This document shows, one piece after another, positions 42,606 to 50,417 of a stretch of DNA of 64,000 bases. Both the position numbers and the translations under genes were made by a program. This DNA comes from Rikenella sp031549665 (GTDB lineage Bacteria > Bacteroidota > Bacteroidia > Bacteroidales > Rikenellaceae). The stretch covers positions 1 to 64,000 of the forward strand of contig JAVBPJ010000007.1 of the NCBI GenBank assembly GCA_031549665.1, read 5' to 3'. Within the stretch, counting starts at the first letter, position 1, and every line of letters starts with the position of its first letter. The notes beneath the pieces were generated by a model. That model was not told where the DNA came from, made no database searches, and saw nothing but the letters and a program-made list of their open reading frames with translations.

Positions 42606-44414
42606 ATGCGCAACATCCTTGTTTTTCTCGCATTTTTATGGACAGGAGCCGCCGCCTCGGCCCAGCAGGTAACCCCGCCCTATGTGGCCGGAGGCGACCC
42701 GCACGCGCCCCTGTTTCCGACCGACGTTGTCGCCACCCCGAAAGGTGATTTGCTGATTGCTAATAAGGGCGAACGGTCGGTGCGTTTGTACGACCCCGCC
42801 AACCTGGCCGCTCCGGCGAAGACATGGAAATTTTCGCAGTCCCCCACGGGACTCGCTTTGCAGGGCGATCGCCTGTATGTTACCTGTTTCGAGAAGCAGG
42901 GAACCCTGGCTGTGATCGATTTGGCCGCAGGGAGCGTTGCGGGCGAGTATCCGGCCGCGTACGGCGCCATTTCGCCGGTGATGAGTGCCGACGGTTCGAA
43001 GGTCTATGTGATGGGCCAATTCGCAGCCGCAGACAACGTGGTTGAGATGGACGCCGCCTCGGGCCAGGTGCTTCGCACCGCCCGCGTGCCGCGCGAACCC
43101 AAAAACGCGGTGGTTTCCAAGGATGGCAAATACCTGTTCGTGGCCAACTTCCTGCCCGCCCAGCGCGCCGACGTGGATTACGTGGCCGCCGAAGTGTCGG
43201 TGATCGAGCTGGCTGGATTCTCGGTGGTCAAACACATCAAACTGGCCAACGGCAGCAACGCCCTGCGCGGCATGACCCTGAGCGAAGACGGCAAATACGT
43301 CTTCGTTTCGCACAACCTGGGCCGCTTTGCCGTTCCAACCACACAGATTGCTCAGGGCTGGATGAACACCAGCGCCATGAGCGTCATCGAAATCGAGAAA
43401 TTGCAATTTCTGGGCAGTCTCATTCTGGACGATCCCGCACGCGGGGCCGCCGGTATATGGGACATTAAAACGGTTCCCGGATTGATCTTCGTCACCCATT
43501 CCGGCACCCACGACCTGAGCGTGATCGACTATCCGAAGATGGTAGCCAAACTCAATACCTACAAAAATGGGATTGAAACATTGGCCTACGACCTGCGCTT
43601 TATGTACGATCTGCGTGAACGGATTCCCCTTCAAGGAAACGGTCCCCGAAAAATGGCCATTGCCGGCGATAACGTCTACATTCCCACCTATTTCTCCGAT
43701 ACACTCAACGTCTTTTCGATTTCCGAACGCAAAGTAGCCTCGTTCGCCGGCCTGGTTCCCGGACGTACCGAGAGCCTCGCCCAACAGGGCGAACGTATCT
43801 TCAACGATGCCATCTATTGTTCTGAAAACTGGCAATCGTGTAACGGCTGCCACCCCGGCGACGCCCGAACCGACGGCATGAACTGGGACCTACAGAACGA
43901 CGGCATCGGCAATCCGAAAAACTGTAAAAGCCTGCTCTATTCGCACGTTACCCCGCCCAGCATGATCTCGGGCATCCGCGCTTCGGCCGAACTGGCTGTC
44001 CGCAAAGGATTCGAATACATTCAGTTCCATGTTATACCTGAAGAGATGGCCGTGTTGGTGGACGAATACCTGAAAACTCTTCGTCCGGTGCCGAGCGCCC
44101 TGCTGGTGGACGGCAAACTGTCGGAAAACGCCGAACTGGGCCGCAAAGTATTCGAGAAGCTGGGATGCGACCAGTGCCACTACGGCCCCTATTTTACCGA
44201 CATGAGCATGCACCGCATCGGCGCCGACGTTGAATTCTCCGCCGGATGGGATACTCCCACCCTGATCGAAGTGTGGCGCACCGCACCCTACCTGTTCGAT
44301 GGCCGAGCCGCCACGATGCACGACGTGTTCGCCGTGCATAAACACGGTATCGAGGGCCGGAAAGTTTCGGAAAAAGAGATCAACCAGTTGGTTGAATATG
44401 TCAATTCCCTGTAA
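42606..44414 (+). CDS. Exported beta-propeller / di-heme cytochrome c protein
   Basis: This is a 602-residue exported protein with a signal peptide ending ASAQ (about residue 20). Residues 30-390 form a YncE-like (YVTN) seven-bladed propeller with repeated strands such as GDLLIANKGERSVRLYD, SADGSKVYVMG and EDGKYVFVSHN. The C-terminal part holds two c-type haem sites, CNGCH (412-416) and CDQCH (521-525), laid out as in di-haem cytochrome c peroxidase/MauG-like domains (LGRKVFEKLGCDQCHYGPYFTD). Such fusions are thought to move electrons outside the inner membrane; the substrate is unknown. Its haems would need the CcsBA system encoded at 55333-57807. First gene of the cluster. Confidence 0.85.
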   Translation: MRNILVFLAFLWTGAAASAQQVTPPYVAGGDPHAPLFPTDVVATPKGDLLIANKGERSVRLYDPANLAAPAKTWKFSQSPTGLALQGDRLYVTCFEKQGTLAVIDLAAGSVAGEYPAAYGAISPVMSADGSKVYVMGQFAAADNVVEMDAASGQVLRTARVPREPKNAVVSKDGKYLFVANFLPAQRADVDYVAAEVSVIELAGFSVVKHIKLANGSNALRGMTLSEDGKYVFVSHNLGRFAVPTTQIAQGWMNTSAMSVIEIEKLQFLGSLILDDPARGAAGIWDIKTVPGLIFVTHSGTHDLSVIDYPKMVAKLNTYKNGIETLAYDLRFMYDLRERIPLQGNGPRKMAIAGDNVYIPTYFSDTLNVFSISERKVASFAGLVPGRTESLAQQGERIFNDAIYCSENWQSCNGCHPGDARTDGMNWDLQNDGIGNPKNCKSLLYSHVTPPSMISGIRASAELAVRKGFEYIQFHVIPEEMAVLVDEYLKTLRPVPSALLVDGKLSENAELGRKVFEKLGCDQCHYGPYFTDMSMHRIGADVEFSAGWDTPTLIEVWRTAPYLFDGRAATMHDVFAVHKHGIEGRKVSEKEINQLVEYVNSL

Positions 44415-44441
44415 CAAAGGGGCAAAACGAGAGAGAAAATA

Positions 44442-45602
44442 ATGATGGGCATGGGTGGTTTTGTGAGCTATTCGATCGAAAAAAGTACTGTCGACGACCT
44501 GGAACAGGCCGCCGGAGAGTTGTTAGGACGTATTCCCCGGGGGGAGGTTCCCCTGCGGATGGTCTTCTTTGTTCGTGCCGAAACCAATGCCGACTACCTG
44601 AACCGGGCGAATCGCCTGCGCGAGGCTGTCGCAGCGTGGTACGCCGACCGTCGAGGCCCCCTTCCCCTGATCACCTGCGTGGCCCAGCCCCCGTTGGACT
44701 GCGCGCTGGCCCTGGAGTTGCACACCCTGCCGTCCGGTTGTCCTTGCGCAGCCCGGAAGTATTCCGTCGTTCGGAAAACCCATCGCGGGGCCGCCTACCT
44801 GGTGCTGGAAAACCGCCGGGGGAAGTGGCTGCTGACCGAAGGAATCCTACCCACCTCGCTCGAAGCTCCGATTGGCGAACAGTCGGTCGAAGTGCTTGAA
44901 ATTCTTGGCGAGATTCTGGCCCGCGAATCGATGCCCCTGACCTCCATTGTGCGGCAGTGGAACTACATTGAACAGATCACGGCGCAGGATGCCTGCTCGC
45001 AGCACTACCAGGCGTTCAACGACGCCCGTTCCGACCTCTACGCCCGCACCGACTGGCCCGCGGGGTATCCCGCCGCCACAGGCATCGGCACCCACCGGGG
45101 TGGAGTGATGGTCGAGGTCGACGCCCTTTCGCCGCACAGCCGCCGGATACGGACCCGTTCGCTGGACAATGCGTTGCAGGTGGCCGCACACGACTACTCG
45201 AAAGGCGTACTCATTGGAACGGATCCGCAGAAAACGACCCCCAAATTCGAACGCGGAAAGCTCGTGTCGTCCTGCTTTTCCGACCACTTGTATGTTTCGG
45301 GTACGGCCGCCATTCGCGGCGAACGATCGCTCTCCGACGACGAAATCGCCGAACAAACCGTTGCCACGCTGGAGAATATCGAATACCTGATCGGTCGTCC
45401 GAACCTGAAAAAACAGGGCATAAAATACCCACGAAAGAACAGAATAACGATTTTTCGCGTATATTTGAAGTCCGAGGAGTTTCTCGATCCTGCACGGAAA
45501 ATCGTTGCGGGGCGTTACTCCGGCGTACCGGTCCTCTACCTCAAGAGCGATATTTGCCGCGACGAACTGCTGGTTGAAATCGAAGGAGTGGCCAAAAACT
45601 GA
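44442..45602 (+). CDS. Chorismatase-like / Rid-superfold protein
   Basis: This 386-residue cytosolic protein is built like chorismatases of the FkbO/XanB2 type, which hydrolyse or lyse chorismate and adopt a RidA-like fold. Matching segments are ATGIGTHRGGVMVEVD, LYVSGTAAIRGE, the long helix IAEQTVATLENIEYLI and the C-terminal VLYLKSDICRDELLVEIEG. Active-site residues cannot be checked by eye, so a non-chorismate role is possible. Three Met codons near the start (44442, 44445, 44451) are alternatives. It lies 27 bases after the propeller-cytochrome gene and 88 before the cupin gene. Confidence 0.6.
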   Translation: MMGMGGFVSYSIEKSTVDDLEQAAGELLGRIPRGEVPLRMVFFVRAETNADYLNRANRLREAVAAWYADRRGPLPLITCVAQPPLDCALALELHTLPSGCPCAARKYSVVRKTHRGAAYLVLENRRGKWLLTEGILPTSLEAPIGEQSVEVLEILGEILARESMPLTSIVRQWNYIEQITAQDACSQHYQAFNDARSDLYARTDWPAGYPAATGIGTHRGGVMVEVDALSPHSRRIRTRSLDNALQVAAHDYSKGVLIGTDPQKTTPKFERGKLVSSCFSDHLYVSGTAAIRGERSLSDDEIAEQTVATLENIEYLIGRPNLKKQGIKYPRKNRITIFRVYLKSEEFLDPARKIVAGRYSGVPVLYLKSDICRDELLVEIEGVAKN

Positions 45603-45690
45603 ACAAGACCCCTCTGCGGGGCGTTCGCCTTTGCAAGAAACCGACTGTGTAACCTGAAATAACAACAAATCCTAACCACATCAAACCATC

Positions 45691-46377
45691 ATGAAACAAA
45701 TCTTCCACCTTTCGCTGGCTCTCGCCGCCTCGGCCCTGCTGTTTGTGGGCTGCTGCAACAAAAACCAAGAGCAGGCAAACGCAACCTCATCCGAAATGAA
45801 AGCACCCTACGCCAAAAAGTACACCAACGCCGACTTCTACGACGCCCAAGGAAACTTCAAACCCGAAGTAGCCAAAGAGGCCTACAAAGACATGCTGGCC
45901 TACTACGACGTTCCTTTCACCCCTTTCCTGGAAGCAAACGCCTGGTTCATCGACTTCGGCATGGGCGACTTTGAAAACTGCGGCATGGGCGGCGTGTTCT
46001 ACGTGAACGACTCGGTGAACAACTACTTTTCGCACGACATCTACCTGCTGCCCGGCCAAATGATTCCCGAACACAAACACGTGGCCACCAAGTTCGCCGC
46101 CAAAATGGAAACGTGGATGCCCGAAAAAGGGATGATATACAACTTCTCGGAAATAGGAGAAGCCACCCCGAACGGCCCCGCCATCCCCGAATCGCAAGCC
46201 CCCACCACCATCTCCAAAAACTGGGTGGAACAACACGTCGGCGAAGTGATCACCCTTAAACAAGTCGGAAGTTGGCACTTCATGATGGCCGGCCCCGAAG
46301 GCGCCATCGTACACGAATACGCCAACTACCACGACGGTGCGGGCCTGCGCTTCAGCAACCCCAAAAGCAAAATGTAA
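45691..46377 (+). CDS. Cupin-domain lipoprotein
   Basis: This is a 228-residue lipoprotein (lipobox LFVGC, Cys21). The cupin metal motif PEHKH gives His128 and His130, with Glu140 and later His residues completing a likely metal site. The fold resembles sugar-binding cupins such as D-lyxose isomerase-type proteins, as judged from the PEHKHVATKFAAKMETW segment. Its extracytoplasmic location argues for acting on a substrate before uptake. It lies between the chorismatase-like and VOC genes in the same transcript. The reaction is unknown. Confidence 0.75.
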   Translation: MKQIFHLSLALAASALLFVGCCNKNQEQANATSSEMKAPYAKKYTNADFYDAQGNFKPEVAKEAYKDMLAYYDVPFTPFLEANAWFIDFGMGDFENCGMGGVFYVNDSVNNYFSHDIYLLPGQMIPEHKHVATKFAAKMETWMPEKGMIYNFSEIGEATPNGPAIPESQAPTTISKNWVEQHVGEVITLKQVGSWHFMMAGPEGAIVHEYANYHDGAGLRFSNPKSKM

Positions 46378-46434
46378 TTTCGCACCGTTCGATCCCAAAC
46401 GACTAACTCAACCTCCAAATACCAGACACACACC

Positions 46435-46752
46435 ATGAGAACTTACGACCACATCGGAATTCCCACCAGCGAACCCCAGGCGGGCGAAACGTACAGCGAA
46501 GGGATGAAACTCCACCTGACCGACTTTGCCAAAAGCCCCAACCGGATCGAATGGCTGCGTTTCGACGCCGACTCCTGGATGCCCGAACTGATCCAAAAAT
46601 ACGCCCACATCGCCTACCAGGTGACGGACCCCGAAGCCGAAATGAAAGGCAAAAACATCCTGCTTCCCCCCACCGATTGCGGCGGCGGAAACTGGATCGC
46701 TTTCATCGAAGAGGAAGGAATCGCCGTGGAACTGATGTGGCGCGTGGAATAA
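46435..46752 (+). CDS. VOC-superfamily (glyoxalase-like) protein
   Basis: This is a 105-residue protein with the two beta-alpha-beta-beta-beta units of the vicinal oxygen chelate fold. The metal ligands appear in the usual order His6 (YDHIG), Glu39 (IEWLRF), His58 (AHIAYQV) and Glu99 (VELMW). VOC enzymes are isomerases, lyases or dioxygenases acting on alpha-hydroxy or dicarbonyl compounds, so an isomerase step before the LsrF-like cleavage is plausible. It is 51 bases upstream of dhaK. There is no signal peptide, so it is cytosolic. Confidence 0.8.
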   Translation: MRTYDHIGIPTSEPQAGETYSEGMKLHLTDFAKSPNRIEWLRFDADSWMPELIQKYAHIAYQVTDPEAEMKGKNILLPPTDCGGGNWIAFIEEEGIAVELMWRVE

Positions 46753-46803
46753 GCCTCCCTGCGTGTTAAAGTACAAACCCCAACTAATAAAGAACATCCC
46801 ATT

Positions 46804-47814
46804 ATGATGACCAAATTCATCAACGCCGGCGAAAACATCACCGCCGAACTGCTGGAAGGCTACACGATGGCCTTTCCCGATATCGTAAAACTCGGCGCCG
46901 AAAACATCATCGTCCGTACCAACCCCAAACCCCAGGACAAAGTAGCCATCGTTGCTTTCGGGGGATCGGGCCACGAGCCCGCCGTGAGCGGCTTTGTGGG
47001 CGAAGGCATGCTGGACTGCTCGGTGGTCGGCGATATTTTCGCAGCCCCCGGCGCGCAGCGTCTTTTCCAAGCCCTTCAAATGTTCAACCGTCCCGCCGGG
47101 ATCCTGTTGTTGGTACTGAACCACTCGGGCGACGTGATGAGCGGCAACATGGCCAAACAACTGGCCGAACGCGCCGGCATCAAAGTGAAATCGATCATGA
47201 GCCACGACGACATCTCGGCCGGTTTGGACGCCGCCGATGACGACCGCCGCGGTTTGGGCGGATGCGTGCCGATGTACAAAATTCTCGGAGCCGCCGCCGA
47301 ACAAGGCAAGTCGCTCGACGAACTGATCGAGATCGGCGAACGCTTCAACAACCAGCTCGCCACGCTGGCCGTGGCCGCCCGCGCCTGCACCCACCCCCAA
47401 AACGGCGCCGTGATCGCCGAACTGCCCGCAGGGCAGATGATGATCGGGATGGGACAACACGGCGAAGGCGGAGCTGGCGGAACCCAACCCCTGGTATCGG
47501 CCGACGCCACTGCCGAAGAGATGGTGGGCCTGCTGATGAAAAAACTGGCCGTGAAAGCCGGAGACAAAGTACTGCTTTACGTGAACGGAGTGGGTTCGAC
47601 CACCCTGATGGAGCAGTTCATCGTCTACCGCGCCGCCGCCAAGAAAGCCGCCGCCGCCGGAGCCATCGTCGTAGACGGTTACGCAGGCGAACTGCTCACC
47701 GTGCAGGAGCAGGCCGGATTCCAAATGATCATGGCCAAGCTCGACGCCGACCACGCCGACTACCTGAAAAATTACAAATCGAACGCCCCCTACTGGGCCC
47801 GCTTCGGCAAATAG
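46804..47814 (+). CDS. dhaK: Dihydroxyacetone kinase, substrate-binding subunit DhaK
   Basis: This 336-residue subunit binds the ketose covalently. GGSGHEPA is the substrate loop and His219 in MGQHGEGG corresponds to the hemiaminal-forming histidine (His218 in E. coli DhaK). Together with DhaL it forms the kinase. No DhaM phosphotransferase subunit or PTS component is adjacent, so phosphate is likely to come from ATP. Family members phosphorylate dihydroxyacetone but also tetruloses; the partner LsrF-like aldolase suggests a substrate other than dihydroxyacetone. The gene order dhaK, hairpin, dhaL is compact. Confidence 0.92.
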   Translation: MMTKFINAGENITAELLEGYTMAFPDIVKLGAENIIVRTNPKPQDKVAIVAFGGSGHEPAVSGFVGEGMLDCSVVGDIFAAPGAQRLFQALQMFNRPAGILLLVLNHSGDVMSGNMAKQLAERAGIKVKSIMSHDDISAGLDAADDDRRGLGGCVPMYKILGAAAEQGKSLDELIEIGERFNNQLATLAVAARACTHPQNGAVIAELPAGQMMIGMGQHGEGGAGGTQPLVSADATAEEMVGLLMKKLAVKAGDKVLLYVNGVGSTTLMEQFIVYRAAAKKAAAAGAIVVDGYAGELLTVQEQAGFQMIMAKLDADHADYLKNYKSNAPYWARFGK

Positions 47815-47839
47815 CCGCCTGCGCAACAAACCCTGCCCG

Positions 47840-47869
47840 CCCTCTGTCCGCTTGATTGCGGGCAGAGGG
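47840..47869 (+). other. Hairpin between dhaK and dhaL
   Basis: A 12-bp stem (47840-47851 with 47858-47869, one G-T pair) and a six-base loop are followed by only three T. It could attenuate, or stabilise the dhaK message, rather than fully terminate. Confidence 0.5.
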
Positions 47870-47901
47870 TTTAGGGCAAAAAGAGAAAACCACCCATCCC
47901 T

Positions 47902-48525
47902 ATGGAAACACTGACCCTTGTCGATTTTCAAAAAATGATCCAAAACGCCCTGGCACACGTTACCGCCCGGGCCGACGAATTCTCGAAGCTCGACGCCGTA
48001 ACCGGCGACGGCGACCACGGAGAGGCCATCGTAACGGCCCTCACGGCCATCGCCAAAGTGTCGGACGCCGGCGCGGGAAAAGACCTTAAAACCCTGTTGG
48101 GCGATATGGGATTCGGTGTGATGATGGAGACCAGCGGATCGACCTCGACCCTGCTCGGAGGGCTGATCCTCGGAATGAGCGACGGCGTTCCCGCCGGCGC
48201 CGCCGAACTGAACGCAGCACAGGTGAAAACCATGTTCCGGGAGGGACTCAAAGGAGTCCAAAAAAACACCAAAGCCATGCCCGGCGACAAAACCATGATG
48301 GACGCACTGGTGCCCGCCGTCGAAGCGATCGAAGCCTCGACATCGACCGACATCAAACAACTGCTGGCCGCCGGCGCGAAAGCCGCCGCCGAGGGAGCCG
48401 AAAAAACCATTGCAATGAAAGCCAACTTTGGCCGCGCCCGCAACTACGGCGAAAAATCGATCGGATCGATGGACTCCGGCGCCGCCTCGTGGGCCTGCAT
48501 GTTCGGCGCTTTTGCCGCCATTTAA
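47902..48525 (+). CDS. dhaL: Dihydroxyacetone kinase, nucleotide-binding subunit DhaL
   Basis: This is a 207-residue helical-barrel subunit. The metal-binding aspartates are Asp31, Asp36 and Asp38 in LDAVTGDGDHGE, and the C-terminal GRARNYGEKSIGSMDSGA is the nucleotide lid region. In ATP-type kinases this domain supplies the phosphate; in PTS-type ones it holds a fixed ADP. Which class applies cannot be told with certainty, but no PTS gene is nearby. It is 73 bases from the LsrF-like gene. Confidence 0.92.
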   Translation: METLTLVDFQKMIQNALAHVTARADEFSKLDAVTGDGDHGEAIVTALTAIAKVSDAGAGKDLKTLLGDMGFGVMMETSGSTSTLLGGLILGMSDGVPAGAAELNAAQVKTMFREGLKGVQKNTKAMPGDKTMMDALVPAVEAIEASTSTDIKQLLAAGAKAAAEGAEKTIAMKANFGRARNYGEKSIGSMDSGAASWACMFGAFAAI

Positions 48526-48598
48526 ACCTTGGCCGCCCTGCGGCCGTCCAACCAAGCAAACAACGTAAACACCCAATAAAACAGAAAGAGAGAAGACC

Positions 48599-49474
48599 AT
48601 GGCAGATATGGACGGAATCCTTGAGAACAAGGAAAAAGATTACGGCATCGGAATCCCCGTAGCCAACCAAGCATTTTACCTGAAAGGCGCAGACAGCTAC
48701 GACTGGGGCATGAAAGACCGCATGGCCCGCATTTTCCGTCCCGCCACCGGCAAGACCGTGATGCTCGCTTTCGACCACGGCTACATCATGGGCCCCACCT
48801 CGGGCCTCGAGCGGCTCGATTTGGCCATCGTCCCCCTGATCCCCTACGCCGATTCGCTGATGTGTACCCGCGGAGCGCTCCGCTCGGTGGTTCCCCCCAC
48901 CCACAACAAAGCCATCTGTTTGCGTTATTCGGCCGGATCGAGCATCCTGACCGAACTCAACGACGAATGCATCCTCGACCCCAAAGACGCCATCCGTGTG
49001 AACGCCTCGGCCATGGCCGTGATGGTGGCCATGGGCAGCAAGTACGAAGCCAAAACCATCCAGAATCTGGTGAAAACTGCCGACTACGGCTACAAATACG
49101 GCATCCCCACCATGGGCGTAACCGCCGTGGGAACCGACATGGTGCGCAACTCGAAATACTTCGGGCTGGCCAGCCGCGTGTGCGCCGAAAACGGAGCCAA
49201 CATCGTGAAGACCTACTACTGCGAAGGATTCGAAAAGGTGGTCAATGCCTGTCCCGTACCCATCGTGATCGCCGGCGGTAAAAAACTGCCTGAACTCGAA
49301 GCCCTCGAACTGTGCCACAACGCCATCAACGAAGGCGCCGCCGGAGTCGACATGGGCCGCAACGTCTTCCAAAGCACCAATCCCGCCGCCATGATCCAGG
49401 CCGTGAGCGCCGTGGTACACGACGGACTCAGCCCCAAACAAGGTTTCGAACTGTTCAACGAACTCAGCAAGTAA
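48599..49474 (+). CDS. lsrF: LsrF-like class I aldolase/thiolase
   Basis: This 291-residue barrel enzyme is strikingly close to E. coli LsrF (3-hydroxy-5-phosphonooxypentane-2,4-dione thiolase of autoinducer-2 breakdown). Shared strings as I recall them are FxPATGKTVMLAFDHGY, LMCTRGxLRSVVPP, NxVKTYY and the GVDMGRNVFQS region. The Schiff-base lysine is Lys204. No lsrK, lsrG, lsrB or Lsr transporter is present; instead DhaK/DhaL lie just upstream. The enzyme therefore may cleave a phosphorylated ketose or diketone produced by the DhaKL kinase. Other members of the family (DhnA-type aldolases) have different substrates. Confidence 0.85.
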   Translation: MADMDGILENKEKDYGIGIPVANQAFYLKGADSYDWGMKDRMARIFRPATGKTVMLAFDHGYIMGPTSGLERLDLAIVPLIPYADSLMCTRGALRSVVPPTHNKAICLRYSAGSSILTELNDECILDPKDAIRVNASAMAVMVAMGSKYEAKTIQNLVKTADYGYKYGIPTMGVTAVGTDMVRNSKYFGLASRVCAENGANIVKTYYCEGFEKVVNACPVPIVIAGGKKLPELEALELCHNAINEGAAGVDMGRNVFQSTNPAAMIQAVSAVVHDGLSPKQGFELFNELSK

Positions 49475-49477
49475 GCG

Positions 49478-50365
49478 ATGAAAAAAATCTTCCTCCTGGC
49501 CGCAGCGGCCTTTGTGGCGGCGGGATGCGCCCCCAAAACGTCCGAACCCCGCGAGAAACTCCTTATCGCCGGTTCGTGGTGGGATTCGATCGCCATCATC
49601 GACAAAGCCACCAAAGCCATTGAGTGGACCTACACCCTGCCCGACAGCGCCGAGTGCAACAGCGTTGAGCTGACCCCCTGCGGCCGGATACTCTTCTCGT
49701 ACAAAGAGGGAGCCCGACTGATCGACCGCCAGGGAAACACCGTGTGGGACTACACCGACGTGGCCGATAGCGCCGAACTGCAAACTGCCACCAAGCTCGC
49801 CGACGGCGGCGTGCTGCTGGCCATTTGCGGCAATCCCGCCCGGATCGTCGAACTCGACACCCTGGGACAAGTACGCAAAGAGGTAACCTACGACCTGGGC
49901 ATCCCCGTGCCGCACGCCCAGTTCCGCCGCGTGGCCAAGAGCGCCAATGGCAACTACCTGATCCCCGTGGTTACCACCGGCAAGCTGCTTGAGGTGGACG
50001 GCAACGGAACTTTGGTGAAAGAGTACGAACCCGGCGGAAATCCCTTTGCCGTGGAGGAACTCGCCTCGGGCGACCTGCTGGTACCCATCGGCGACGGACA
50101 CGCCCTGGTCATTGTTGAACGCGCCACCGGCAACGTTACCCCCGTGGCGCGGCAGCACGACATCGAAGGAGTTGAACTGCAGTTTGTGGCCCAATCCAGC
50201 AAAATCGGAGATAATTACCTGATTAGCAACTGGTTCGGCCATATCGAAAACAAGACCGCCTCGCCCCAGCTCATCGAAATCGACCCCCAGGGAAAAGTTG
50301 TGTGGAGTTTCGACGATAAAGCCAACGTACAGTACATATCGGCCTTTTGGCCCTTTACCGAATAG
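49478..50365 (+). CDS. Beta-propeller lipoprotein
   Basis: This is a 295-residue lipoprotein (lipobox VAAGC, Cys17) beginning four bases after the LsrF-like stop. The mature part has repeated strand pairs (IAIIDKATKAIEWTYTLP, RLIDRQGNTVWDYTDV, LLEVDGNGTLVKEYEPGG, LIEIDPQGKVVWSF) in the manner of PQQ-like or NHL propellers, about six blades. No catalytic residues are apparent; such proteins often bind ligands or partner proteins. Tight coupling to the LsrF-like gene suggests a shared function. Confidence 0.8.
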   Translation: MKKIFLLAAAAFVAAGCAPKTSEPREKLLIAGSWWDSIAIIDKATKAIEWTYTLPDSAECNSVELTPCGRILFSYKEGARLIDRQGNTVWDYTDVADSAELQTATKLADGGVLLAICGNPARIVELDTLGQVRKEVTYDLGIPVPHAQFRRVAKSANGNYLIPVVTTGKLLEVDGNGTLVKEYEPGGNPFAVEELASGDLLVPIGDGHALVIVERATGNVTPVARQHDIEGVELQFVAQSSKIGDNYLISNWFGHIENKTASPQLIEIDPQGKVVWSFDDKANVQYISAFWPFTE

Positions 50366-50417
50366 TTTCGGAGAATATTCCCCCGCCTAACCCAACGACA
50401 AACAGCAACGACAAACA

